64,000 bases of DNA. Origin: Pectinophora gossypiella. Its lineage: Eukaryota; Arthropoda; Insecta; Lepidoptera; Gelechiidae. Shown piece after piece: positions 10,253-18,887 of this stretch. The DNA lies in contig NC_065425.1 in NCBI RefSeq assembly GCF_024362695.1, positions 11,599,001 through 11,663,000 of the forward strand, read 5' to 3'. Both the position numbers and the translations under genes were made by a program. Every line of letters starts with the position of its first letter. The stretch's first letter is position 1. Below the pieces are notes generated by a model. It did no database searches. It was not told the origin of the DNA and saw nothing but the letters and a program-made list of their open reading frames with translations.

Positions 10253-10408
10253 GTGATTATGTACAATTATAACCCGGGTACTTTCAAGGCCAGAGTGAAC
10301 AGGCACCTTCTGGGCGAGCTGGCTCCATTTAAGGCCTCGTCAATGCCTTTTCGCAAGTCTGGGGCCAAGAGCAAACCCATCAAAGGTAAAAAAAAAATAT
10401 GCGTCTCG
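10253..10408 (+). mobile_element. LINE 3' fragment, family L10
   Basis: Encodes YNPGTFKARVNRHLLGELAP and KSGAKSKPIKG, then an A-run. The same block recurs at 37572, 42721 and 46806. FKxRVNRHLL resembles the C-terminus of CR1-like LINE proteins and the A-run fits a retrotransposon 3' end; the clade is inferred. Confidence 0.6.
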
Positions 10409-10810
10409 ACCTGTGAATATGTCTGCAAAAACGCTGTTTTCAGAACCACTCAACGTGCAGTAGTTGAGTAGATACTCGAGAAGTTAGTTAACATTGAGCA
10501 ATGTTTAGTCAGGCTTTAGTTGAATTATTTGGACAGTTCCCGGTAATATTAACTTTATTGAGACTGTTAATATTGACGTAGAAATGATTAAATGATTTAT
10601 TTTTGCATTAGGAATTATTTAGTAAGAATAAAAATAAGAAATATGCAGATCGTTAAGACAGACAACTTGAAAAAATATTCATCAAGTCATAATTTTCCGA
10701 TTAAGTTTTATCTAACTATATTTATGTACAATCAAAGAGCAAAAGTGCAGTCAGTGAGCTAAGGGAATTATTTGTAAACAGTGTTGAAATTATGAACCAT
10801 TAGTTGTCAT

Positions 10811-10850
10811 AATTAAAACACATGATAATGGGTTCTTACCGCGTTTAAAT
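10811..10850 (+). mobile_element. MITE-C, one end only
   Basis: TTAAAACACATGATAATGGG followed by TTCTTACCGCGTTTAAATG is the terminal segment of MITE-C (see 27157-27330). The rest is absent. Confidence 0.55.
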
Positions 10851-10895
10851 GTATGTTTAATGTTATATACAATGTATTTGTTGTCATAATTATGA

Positions 10896-11030
10896 AATTT
10901 ATGTTTTTGTAGGTGTTTTTGGTCTATTATAGAAACGACATGTAACTAGGAGGTCTTAAGTGAAACCAGTTAATTTATTACTTTGCAAGAAACTGATTGG
11001 ACTTTTGCAACTTATCGTACTTACCATAGT
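10896..11030 (+). repeat. Dispersed repeat, shared with 32470-32605
   Basis: TTTTTGGTCTATTATAGAAA, CGACATGTAACTAGGAGGTC, CAGTTAATTTA and CTTTGCAAGAAACTGATTGG recur at 32470 with substitutions. About 135 bp, class unknown. Confidence 0.65.
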
Positions 11031-11186
11031 TTTTACAAATAAATGTAAAGACGTCATGGAACGTCGTTGAAGTTGGAAATACAATTCTGGTAAAGGAGTT
11101 AAACTATACTGACGGAAACCATAACTTAATTTTATTCACAGATCTCTGATTGTCACTTATCTAATTTTTTTCTGATTTGCCACTCA

Positions 11187-11370
11187 TCAGACACTTCCTA
11201 CAAAACACCTCGTTTTACACAGACACTACACATTGACATTATGGTACACGCGCATCTGTATGTGTGACGCCATACGATTCAAGAGTAAAGTAAGACCGAG
11301 GGGGGGATAAACTTAGCTCAGCTGCTGATGGAGAGCGGAGAGTTGTTCCGTAAAGTGTACGTAATATTAT
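11187..11370 (-). mobile_element. MITE-G, split by a SINE
   Basis: Minus-strand copy of the element at 14679-14866 and 18888-19081: CACTTCCTACAAAACACCTC, TGACGCCATACGATTC, GAGAGCGGAGAGTTG. It is interrupted after GTACGTAATATTAT by SINE-1 and resumes at 11685 with ATTATTCCTTATTCT. Confidence 0.75.
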
Positions 11371-11682
11371 TTCTTCTTCTTCTTCTATCGTGTGGGTTGT
11401 GAGGTGAATTACCACCCCCATCAACCCTGGTGTCAGGGTTACTATTGAGCCGCCAAAGGCCCCTGACATGGCTCATGTAACGACTACTTAACCGGGACCA
11501 ACGGCTTAACGTGCCTTCCGAAGCACGGATCATCTTACTTTCGGACAACAGGTGATCAGCCTGTAATGTCCTAACCAAACTAGGGATCACAAAGTGATTT
11601 TTGTGATATGGCCCCACCGAGATTCGAACCCGGAGCGTCCGGATCGTGAGCTCAACGCTCAACCACTGGACCACGAAGGCCG
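11371..11682 (-). mobile_element. SINE-1, complete copy
   Basis: Representative full copy, about 312 bp. On its own strand: tRNA-like head with A box TGGTCCAGTGGTTGAGCG and B box GGGTTCGAATC, TCACTTTGTGATCCC, GGCTGATCACCTG, GGCACGTTAAGCCGTTGG, CATGAGCCATGTCAGGGGCC, GGCGGCTCAATAGTAACCC, and a (GAA) tail after CACACGATA. SINEs of this type are transcribed by RNA polymerase III from the head and moved by LINE enzymes. It sits inside MITE-G, so it is the younger insertion. Confidence 0.93.
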
Positions 11683-11702
11683 TTGATTATTCCTTATTCT
11701 TC

Positions 11703-12197
11703 GGTTTTGCTTTAGATGGCATTTTTAGAAATCTCTAATCTTCAAATTTAAGTAAGACGGCCAAGGAAATCAATGACCCAAAAATGGTATATATCAAACA
11801 CAAATTGGTAAAAATCCAGGTACTTACTGAGTTGAGAATATTATTGACTAAGTTGATGTTTTGAGGTTAACGACTCCTCCTCACGAGATACTTACATAAA
11901 CCGACGTTTTTGTTTTATCGATTCTGAATTTAATTTAAGTCTTTACAGATTACACTTAAATACGCCGCAACACGGGACACCGAAATACCGTAATTATAAT
12001 TTGCGCCATTGAGTCCCGCCTTTATCTGCCAACAGGAAAAAACGGGAGAAACTCGGTATGTCCTGGAAATTGCAAAAATGACAAAAAGTCGTACAAAGCG
12101 CGCGGCTATTTTTTTTGGCAAGTTTTGAATATTTCGGAACGGTTGTAACATTTTCCCGTTTGATTCAAGTTTATTTTGCATTAGAATTGTATTTGTT
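11703..12197. other. No gene seen
   Basis: No recognised repeat. A 143-codon minus-strand open frame overlapping 11930-12361 reads partly through the SINE at 12211-12459 and shows no domain I know; I treat it as chance. Confidence 0.35.
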
Positions 12198-12210
12198 ATG
12201 CTTAATTGAC

Positions 12211-12459
12211 GCGCTCGGTCTGCGAATGTTGAAGTTAAGCAACTTTCGCAAAGGCCGGTCATAGGATGGGTGACCACGAAAAAACAGGTTTCATCTCGAG
12301 CTCCTCCGTGCTTCGGAAGGCACGTTAAGCCGTTGGTCCCGGCATTAGCAGTCGTTAACAACCTTCAATCCGCACTGGGCCCGCGTGATGGTTTAAGGCC
12401 TATCCATCCATAGGGTAGGCCCGTGCTACAGCAGTGGGGACGTTAATGGGCTGATGATG
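12211..12459 (+). mobile_element. 5S-rRNA-headed SINE (SINE-3 family), complete
   Basis: The head resembles 5S rRNA internal promoter sequence: GAAGTTAAGCAAC, then GGCCGGTCATAGGATGGGTG and ACCAC, as in 5S genes. It continues into CTCGAGCTCCTCCGTGCTTC, the GGCACGTTAAGCCGTTGG body, and CAGTGGGGACGTTAATGGGC with a (TGA) tail. The 13-bp target duplication ATGCTTAATTGAC lies at 12198-12210 and 12460-12472. The body is that of the tRNA-headed copies at 6510-6938, so the head has been exchanged. Confidence 0.93.
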
Positions 12460-12509
12460 ATGCTTAATTGACAATGGTGACTTTATTTTAAATGTGAATA
12501 TCCCTCTTT

Positions 12510-12775
12510 CTCTCTCATCATTTAAGAGCTGCGCTCTTGTCGGTGGGGTAATCGCCATTTCTCTCTTCTTCCCGCCAAAACCTTCACCTCCCGATACGAC
12601 ACGACCTGCACCTTCCCTTTTGTTTTATAAATGTTCTCCCACGTCTACCCTTCCTCTCTTCCCTTCAATTTTTCTTTCTATGATGTTTGTTATAAATGAA
12701 TCGTGTCGTATCAGGTGGCCAATCATATTTCCTCTTCGGTTCTCTATAGTCTTCAATATGGTTCTCTTTTAAGGT
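12510..12775 (-). mobile_element. RTE-type LINE C-terminal fragment (L3)
   Basis: Minus strand reads NRRGNMIGHLIRHDSFITN and KIEGKRG, the block typical of RTE-like LINE C-termini, followed by the GTCGTATCGGGAGGTGAAGG section and the tail GACAAGAGCGCAGCTCTTAA. Truncated at the 5' side, with frame damage. Confidence 0.8.
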
Positions 12776-13629
12776 AAGTATCACTTTATGCTTAATATTT
12801 TGTTATTTTTCTTATTTGTTGATAAATGTGCCATAATGACACATAATCTGTGAAAATTAAATTAAATTATTTTTTAGTAGATATAGCCTTTTAAAATGAG
12901 GACAGACATACAGACAGCGTAGGCTTAGTAGACTCCCATAATGCTATTTATTTATATATTTATTGCGGACAAATTACAAGCTACACTCTGCATATGCAAA
13001 GTTATAAACAAGCATGCACAATGAAGTGAACAACTAAAATAAAATATAATAGAAAATTAATAAAAATTATAATAAAATTATTAATTAAAATAATTAAATT
13101 TCCTGTAAATGTTTTAAGAATTTGTGTACAATAAAGTGTCATATTATTAATAATAATAATTCATAATAAAACTAATAATTTAACAAATAGGAGCCAGTGT
13201 AATGTTGTATATAAGGCACCCTAAAAAGTAGCTGTTTAAAATTTGACTTGACTGAGAATCGAACCCGAACCCTCTATTTCTCAAAGTCTAGTTACTCCTT
13301 AGAGGTCGACTGTGTCTTAGTCATTAATAATTTATCATATCAGATAATCCCTAACCGTGCAACTGGCTTTAAGTCCAAAGATGATTAAGTCTTTTTAATT
13401 AAAAAAAAAACTGGGATATAGCTCTGAGGGTTGGAAGGTCCTTTGTTTGCAAAATGAAGATGTCAGGCTTTCACGATGAATGTGAGCCTTTTTCACTTAA
13501 TTATCTGGTATCTAGTATTTTAGGAGACAGTTTTTCTTGTTTAAGAGGCAATTAGTTCGGCTGGGATTTTTTTAAGATTTTAGGCTGGATTTGAACGTCT
13601 CTTTTATGTTCTGTGTAGTTATATTAAGA
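12776..13629. other. AT-rich stretch, no gene seen
   Basis: Contains TTTATATATTTATTGCGGAC at about 12950, which looks like an inverted LINE 3' end, and a long AAT-rich stretch to about 13190. Nothing else recognised. Confidence 0.3.
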
Positions 13630-13900
13630 GGGAAGAGGGAAGTTTTAGCCACATTGAAAAAACGTAAAATTGCATATTTTGGGCACATACACCAGATACC
13701 GCATAGTGAAGGAAATTTTGGAAGAGAAAATAGATGGGAAACGGGGAAGGGGTAGAAGGAGGATAAATTGGCTGGATAATATTAAGAAATGGACTAAAAA
13801 TAGGGACGCAGCCGCGCCCTCCAGACTGGCTCAGAATAGGGAAGACTTTGCGGTGGTGGTCACCGACGCCCGGTAGGGCATGGCAGTTTTAGAAGAAGAA
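13630..13900 (+). mobile_element. RTE-type LINE C-terminus (L6), degraded
   Basis: Reads KEILEEKIDGKRGRGRRRIN, then WLDNIKKWT, SRLAQNREDFAVVVTDAR and a stop: the usual C-terminal pattern of an RTE-like reverse transcriptase protein (GKRGRGRRR, W..N...W, ...R..FA.VV..LR). The RT domain is absent. AGAAGAAG follows the stop. Confidence 0.75.
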
Positions 13901-13930
13901 GTTATATTAATTACGAGTACATACTTTCTT

Positions 13931-14082
13931 CTCTCGTGAGGGTTGTGAGGTCAATGTCCTACCTCATCAACCCTTATGTCAGGGTTACTATCGAGCCACC
14001 AAAGGCCCCATAGCTTAAGTAACGACTACAAACTTACATCAGTAAGTAGTAACCGGGACCAATAGCTTAACGTGTCTTCTTG
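13931..14082 (-). mobile_element. SINE-1, 3' part
   Basis: Minus-strand copy covering the tail, core and CGGTTACTACTTACTGATG box, ending at the GGCACGTTAAG box. The head is missing; RTE tail L8 follows directly. Confidence 0.8.
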
Positions 14083-14083
14083 A

Positions 14084-14190
14084 GAGTGTATTGAGATCGT
14101 AGTTAGTTGAATTCCATGTTCTCTGCCTACCCCAATGGGAAACAGGCGTGATCTTCTGTGTGTATGTATTATGTTCTTTCCTGTTAGAGA
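14084..14190 (-). mobile_element. RTE-type LINE tail (L8), degenerate
   Basis: GAATTCCATGTTCTCTGCCT, ACCCCAATGGGAAACAGGCG and ATGTATTATG resemble an inverted or rearranged L8 tail (best copy 22446-22575). Confidence 0.4.
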
Positions 14191-14456
14191 AAGTATATGC
14201 GCGAATTGCAAAGTCATGAGAACCTAACAGCAAATTCAAAAAGTCCTTTAAGGGTTAACAAGTCTGTAGAAGGGTTAACAAAGGCCCCAGAACTGTGACG
14301 CGGATAATTAGTCACCACCAGGCCGGGTCAAGTGTACTCCACTGCAATTCGTTCTGTGTGAGAGTTGTTCAATGGACAAGTGGGGTGCTTGACTGTGTGT
14401 GTGGTGGTACGGATTTAGGCAAACTGCGACTTTGAGTCTGTTTTATTGACCTGGGC

Positions 14457-14525
14457 GGTTAAAATGGCCACATCGAAGCAATATTGCTTTCTTAGATGAA
14501 TTGCTTCGATGTGGCCATTTTAACC
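14457..14525. repeat. Perfect 26-bp stem hairpin
   Basis: GGTTAAAATGGCCACATCGA plus AGCAAT at 14457-14482 is followed after a 17-nt loop by its exact complement at 14500-14525. The RNA from either strand would fold into a 26-bp perfect stem. It may be a miniature hairpin element; a small-RNA precursor is possible but unsupported. Confidence 0.9.
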
Positions 14526-14678
14526 CCCCTGATTTTAATATGTAGTTATTTTTAAATATATACATGATTTTAATATATTTAGATCAGTTCGGTTCAGAAT
14601 AGATTGGCTCAGATTATCGAATATATACATGTATATGTATTTAGTATTCTGGTTTTACCCCCTATCACGTTGGCATAG

Positions 14679-14866
14679 AATAAGGAATAATACTACGTAT
14701 AGAACGCCAACTCTCCGCTCCCCACCTGCGGCTGAGTTAGGTTTACCTCACCCCCCCTCACGGTCTTACTTTAGTCTTCAATAGTATGAGCATCAGACGT
14801 CACTCACACATTATAGAGTCTGTGTAAAACGTGTTTTTTTGTATGAAGTGTCCGGGATGTGAAGTT
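14679..14866 (+). mobile_element. MITE-G
   Basis: AGAATAAGGAATAATACTAC, GTATAGAACGCCAACTC, GGTCTTACTTTAGTCTTCAA, ATCAGACGTCAC, then GTGTAAAACGTG and GAAGTGTCCGGGATGTG. It shares this order with 18888-19081 and, inverted, 11187-11700. No coding sequence. Confidence 0.75.
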
Positions 14867-14867
14867 G

Positions 14868-14972
14868 ATCTAAGAGAGAGTTCGGTGAGGTGTGGGTACT
14901 TAGTTCGTCTTGCGATGGATGTCGCTCTGGTTACCCCAATTGGGATATAGTCGTGAACTTATGTTTCGTATT
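14868..14972 (+). mobile_element. RTE-type LINE tail (L9)
   Basis: GGTGTGGGTACTTAGTTCG, CTTGCGATGGATGTC and ACCCCAATTGGGATATAGTC are the 3' end of a repeat also at 18278, 21775, 25067 (inverted) and 57350 (inverted). Reads like a degraded RTE C-terminus. Confidence 0.6.
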
Positions 14973-15208
14973 CTGGTGTTTGTGTGTACAATAAATGGAC
15001 AGTGAGTCAACTTACACGCCGCGCGATCAATTCAAACACAAGACAGTGTATATGAGCGTTCTTAGAAGCATTCTCGCGCGCGTGATATCGTCCCATTCCA
15101 ACAAAGTGACGTAACTTGTGGTGTCTTTATAAACGAAATTAAAACAAAAGAATGGAATTGGAATCCTAAATAATTGAACTAAACTAATTGTTTTTCGCTG
15201 GCACCTAC

Positions 15209-15309
15209 CACATCCCTAATCACTAATCTTTTCCCATTTCTTTTGCCCCTTGCGGTGTTTCCCCTCGCATATGGCCTCTAGCCTCTATACCTGTCTCATT
15301 CGCACCTAC
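15209..15309 (-). pseudogene. Decayed copy 3 of the complexin exon 3' half
   Basis: The farthest and most degraded of three tandem copies. On the minus strand CACCGCAAG, AAAAG and ATTAGGGATGTG survive, followed by a donor-like GTAGGT. Stops occur in the aligned frame. See 15543-15706 for the intact exon. Confidence 0.7.
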
Positions 15310-15433
15310 CTTGTCCCTAATCTCCTGTCTCATCTTCTTCCATTCCTCTTCCAACTTGCGGTGTTTCTACTTGTGGCACTCCTTTGTCTCGCGGATGGTC
15401 TTTTGCCTCTCTACCTGTCTCACTCTCACTTAC
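15310..15433 (-). pseudogene. Decayed copy 2 of the complexin exon 3' half
   Basis: In the exon frame the minus strand reads RQKTIRETKECHK, a stop, then KHRKLEEEWKKMRQEIRDK, followed by donor GTAGGT. Homology covers the accessory and central helix region of the exon. The stop replaces a Lys or Glu codon by TAG. No acceptor-preceded 5' half is present. Confidence 0.88.
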
Positions 15434-15542
15434 CTTGTCCCTAATCTACTGTCTCATCTTCTCCAGTTCCTCTTCTTCCTCGCGGGGTTCCTCCGCCTCG
15501 CGGATGGCATCTTGTCTTTCTACCTGTCTCACTTTCACTTAC
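15434..15542 (-). pseudogene. Decayed copy 1 of the complexin exon 3' half
   Basis: Adjacent to the true exon. The minus strand reads RQDAIREAEEPRE, an internal deletion relative to the exon, LEKMRQ, a stop and IRDK, followed by a canonical GTAAGT donor. The 19-nt linker GTAAGTGAAAGTGAGACAG separates the true exon from this copy. Too damaged to encode complexin. Confidence 0.9.
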
Positions 15543-15706
15543 CTTGTCCCTAATCTCCTGTCTCATCTTCTCCCGTTCCTCTTCCATCTTGCGGTGTTTC
15601 TCCTTGCGGCGCTCCTCGGCCTCGCGGATGGCCTCTTGCCTCTCGCGTTCTGCCTCTTCCTCCTTTTCCTTGTCGTCGCTGTCATCGCCATCACCGCCCA
15701 CCGCGC
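15543..15706 (-). CDS. cpx: Complexin, internal exon (accessory and central helices)
   Basis: A 164-bp exon on the minus strand, bounded by acceptor CTCCCTTGTTGCAG upstream and donor GTAAGT downstream. It enters with two bases of a Gly codon completed from the previous exon and ends on a codon boundary, giving Gly plus 54 codons: AVGGDGDDSDDKEKEEE, then ERQEAIREAEERRKEKHRK and MEEEREKMRQEIRDK. This matches insect complexin, a small cytosolic presynaptic protein that binds the assembled SNARE bundle and clamps or promotes vesicle fusion. The first part is the accessory helix and the last the central SNARE-binding helix; the Arg, Arg and Lys corresponding to mammalian R59, R63 and K69 are present, and the following Tyr would be in the next exon. 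Frame and splice sites are intact, so I take it as functional. The neighbouring exons are not found in the window. The only doubt is alternative use of the tandem copies beside it. Confidence 0.95.
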
Positions 15707-16756
15707 CTGCAACAAGGGAGATGTATTTTTAATATCCATTCATACATACATTTTGGTAAATAAAGCATTTTTTCATTAAAAAAAAAAAATACATAAATAG
15801 ACATCATCATTTCAGGCCTTTACATCTTTATCAGATGATTCAAACAGCGTTTCTGACAGAAAAACAAAAAAATAAAAAAATAAAAAATAATGATAAATAG
15901 ACACATACACATTAATCACATATACATATTTATGTACATAAATGGACATCACAGCCATAAGTAGTTATAATAATTACATTTTATTATAGTTTCATGTACT
16001 GCTCATTTCAGCCGTAAGGAATAAAATTTCACGATTAGACCTTCACTAAAGCAGAGTACCCTAGAATATCCGGCCCGGTCATATAGGTAAACATAATCTA
16101 CGCCCTTAATCCGCAGAGCTGCAAGTCACCAAAAGACAGCGCGCAAAAAGTATTCACTATTTTTTCTCAGAACGCAGCACAAAAACCCCGCCTATATTCC
16201 AAATACCAATAAATAAAATTAAACGAATAACGAATTTTTCCCTTCTAAATTTAAAATAGGAAGGGCCCTCGCACCTTATTATCCTTCCATCTGCTTTGAA
16301 GTAAATAGGAGAGATAAAATTTATTCATCAAAGAAATTAGAGTCACATTTGTCCGGTCGTAACCAGTTAGAAGCGGATTTTTCCGGCTGAGTGACGTCAC
16401 AACATGGCGGCCATTCAAAAATCTATTTCACGTCAATCTAAGCATTTGTCACGTCGGTGAGAGCTAGGGGTGGGACGGAAAATGTGATTTACATGCGATG
16501 GGTAGAAGTAGATGTTGTTTTTGATTTGTAGTGGATGTATGAGAATTAATGTTGAACTGAGAGCGAATACTTTTTTTATTTATCATTAATGCAAACATAT
16601 ACAAAAACTCCTACACTAAAATTTGTAATAAAAAACATAAAGGTTTTAAGTAAGTACACCTAAAGAATCATCACATCAAAACTACACATGGAAATTACAT
16701 GTTACAAGCGTCATTATTAATTTCACAAGTATATTTTAAAATCCCTGTATTTTTTT
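15707..16756 (-). other. Complexin upstream intron, low-repeat part
   Basis: Intron on the N-terminal side of the exon. It starts with a pyrimidine-rich acceptor region (minus strand) and contains few recognisable repeats, unlike most of the window. A palindromic CRE-type site TGACGTCA lies at 16392-16399 beside AACATGGCGGCC. No open frame matches the complexin N-terminus. Any regulatory role is speculation. Confidence 0.5.
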
Positions 16757-17095
16757 AACCCCCGACGCAAAAACGACGGGGTGTTATAAGTTTGACGTGT
16801 CTGTGTAAATGTGTATGTGTCTGTCTGTGGCATTGTAGCTCCCAAACGGATGATCCGATTTTATTGCGTTTTTTTTTGTTTGAAAGGTATATCAGTCGAG
16901 AGTGTTCTTAGCTATGTTTGGTGGAAATCGGTTCAGGTCTTCAGGTCATCAGGTCGTTTGTTAAGTGTGATAGGAATGTTACAAGCTCAGTTTGCTTGCA
17001 AGCATATGTGGCATAAGTTATTTTTTGCTTTTTACAGGGTTTAGCATTTTTAACCCTTTGTCATAATAATTGAGTACTTTTTTTTGGTCGGGGTT
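16757..17095 (+). mobile_element. MITE-H, AACCCCCGAC terminal inverted repeats
   Basis: Begins AACCCCCGACGCAAAAACG and ends GGTCGGGGTT, short inverted ends about 340 bp apart. The body (GTGTCTGTCTGTGGCATTGT, CCCAAACGGATGATCCGATT, GGTGGAAATCGGTTCAGG) is one I recognise as common in Lepidoptera. A 77-codon open frame inside it is not a known protein. Confidence 0.65.
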
Positions 17096-17177
17096 TTTTT
17101 TTTTCATAAACGTAATTTACACACTTGTGAGTAACTTGTAGTTTGTGAACGTGTAGACTTGTAAGTTTTGATAAACA

Positions 17178-17310
17178 GGGCCCAGGTAATCGGCCTGCAA
17201 TGTCTGAACCGAGATCTAGATCACGAAGTGACTTTTGCGATATATCCCCACCGGGTTTCGAACTTTACACCTCCGGATTGTAAATTCCAACATTCAACCA
17301 TGAAGGCCGT
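17178..17310 (-). mobile_element. SINE-1, 5' part, old copy
   Basis: Minus strand: head and B box (CCGGGTTTCGAAC on the plus strand), the CACGAAGTGA box and GGCCTGCAATGTC. Diverged, with no tail. Confidence 0.7.
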
Positions 17311-17359
17311 TAGAGATTACAAACCACCTTTATGTACATATAAATAACCCAATATATTT

Positions 17360-17694
17360 ACGGCCTCCGTGGATCCAGTGTAGCGTTGGGCTCACGATCC
17401 GGAGGTCCCGGGTTCGAATCCCGGTAGGGACAAATCACAAAAATCACTTTGTGATCTCTAGTTTGGTTAGGACATTACAGGCTGATCACCTGATTGTCTG
17501 AAAGTAAGACGATCACGGATACTTCTCTGGGATTTGCAATAATGTTTTCCTGATCGTCCGACAGTAAGATGATCCGGAAGGCACGTTAAGCCGTTGGTCC
17601 CGGTTACTACTTATTGATGTAAGTACGTAGTCGTTACACCAGTCATGTCAGCCTTTGGCGGCTCAATAATAACCCTGATACGATAGAAGAGGAA
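17360..17694 (+). mobile_element. SINE-1 variant with internal insertion
   Basis: Head nearly intact (CGGCCTCCGTGG, GGGTTCGAATCCCGG). After CTGATTGTCTGAAAGTAAGA it carries an extra segment, ACGGATACTTCTCTGGGATT to GTTTTCCTGATCG, which repeats the CTGATCGTCCGACAGTAAGATG box. The same extra segment begins the copy at 21531, so it defines a subfamily. Confidence 0.85.
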
Positions 17695-17923
17695 GAATAT
17701 ATTCACAACAGCCATCTCTGTCCAATTCTATTTCCCGCGATGGAAAAAGCATCCGATTTTCTATACCAAAGCGTGTGCATTTGATAGATTGGTAGATCCA
17801 TAAATGATAAGCTTCGATACATTGTTTGTTGTTCGTACAATCAACAGTATTGGTTGCTTTATCGGGAATGTCGTAATCGACTGCAATCATTGGAGCGTGC
17901 CTATGGGGTTTTCGTAAATGTTA

Positions 17924-18035
17924 TAGAATAGAATAGAATAGAAATCGTTTATTATAAAAGGACGCCACACACAAAGACAAGACAATAAATCACTTGAAAA
18001 TCTTCACAAAATAATTTTAAAAAGCATAGAGGTTC
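17924..18035 (-). mobile_element. LINE 3' end with (TTCTA)n tail, inverted
   Basis: Three GAATA units, then GAAATCGTTTATTATAAAAG. On the minus strand this is a 3' UTR ending in a poly-A signal-like sequence and a simple repeat tail, as in CR1-like LINEs. No coding part. Confidence 0.5.
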
Positions 18036-18040
18036 ATCTT

Positions 18041-18130
18041 TTTTTTCTATAGTGTTGTCTGGTGAATTACCAAACCTCATCAACCCTGGTGTCAGGGTTA
18101 TTATTGAGACGCCAAAGGCCCCAGACATGC
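18041..18130 (-). mobile_element. SINE-1, 3' part
   Basis: Minus strand: AGGGTTATTATTGAGACGCC and the CATCAACCCTGGTGTC section on the plus strand. Tail partly eroded. Confidence 0.7.
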
Positions 18131-18277
18131 CTTTAACAGGGTAATATTGGAAACCACGTGATATAAATTTTCTGTGATAGAGCTAATAAAGTCGAATACA
18201 ATTTAGAGCACGTGCCGGGAGATTTTAGTTTTAAAAACACGAAATATAGAATACAGTTGGCTCGATCATTAAAGACT

Positions 18278-18358
18278 GCGTTAAGGCTTACCACCGATCA
18301 CGTTGGTCTAACAGAAGGGTTGGTGAGTTGTGGGTACTTAGTTCATCTTGCGATAGAT
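18278..18358 (+). mobile_element. RTE-type tail (L9), split by a LINE
   Basis: TTACCACCGATCACGTTGGT, AGTTGTGGGTACTTAGTTC and ATCTTGCGATAGAT. The element resumes at 18664 with GTACCTATGACTACCCCAAT and reaches about 18715. The gap is the LINE insertion 18359-18657. Confidence 0.7.
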
Positions 18359-18657
18359 CAATCGATCAATCAATAATTCTTTATTGCACAAAGACATAGA
18401 TAGATATGTCGCTTCAATCGAGTATACCTAAATAGCTATAACAGTTGTGCTTAATAAACGCAGTGATAAGATACAAGTGTTATTATTACGCCGAGGAATG
18501 GATTCTGAACCTTTTGATAATGAGGTCTCTCACCTTAATACGACAGATAGATAAAATGTTTTACATAAGTAAACGTAAGTATACGTTACATAAGTAAGTA
18601 AATGACATAAGTAAAGGACATGTACAAACGAATAAAATAAGCATAAAATAAGCAATC
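18359..18657 (-). mobile_element. LINE 3' end with (ATTG)n tail, inserted in L9
   Basis: Starts CAATCGATCAATCAATAATT then CTTTATTGCACAAAG: a 3' UTR with repeated tail on the minus strand. ATAGAT flanks it at 18353-18358 and 18658-18663, matching a short target duplication in an otherwise continuous L9 copy. Non-coding, 5'-truncated. Confidence 0.75.
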
Positions 18658-18887
18658 ATAGATGTACCTATGACTACCCCAATTGGAATATAGTCGTGAT
18701 CTTATGTTATGTTTGTAAAATGGAACATCGGGATCAAGGCGAATAGTTCCCCGGATGCGACGGAGGCTGCCCCTGACACCAACATTTAAACTTCTCCCTT
18801 ACACAAGTCCGCGCCAAAATTTCATAAAACTTGCCTTAAAATTATGGCCACGACATTGTTAATTGGATAAAAGTTATGCCATACCAC

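Noticed and set aside
12230..12300. A 5S rRNA gene
   Set aside because: Only the internal part of 5S is similar, and it continues directly into a SINE body flanked by target duplications.
11930..12361. 143-codon minus-strand frame as a host exon
   Set aside because: It crosses the boundary of the 5S-headed SINE, has no recognised domain and no splice sites that make sense.
15250..15779. Plus-strand frames rich in Leu, Ser and Cys over the complexin locus
   Set aside because: Shadows of the minus-strand Glu/Arg/Lys-rich exon and its decayed copies.
16392..16399. CRE site as a proven complexin regulatory element
   Set aside because: TGACGTCA also occurs at 43200 and 57627; an 8-bp match in 64 kb is near chance expectation. 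Kept only as a note.
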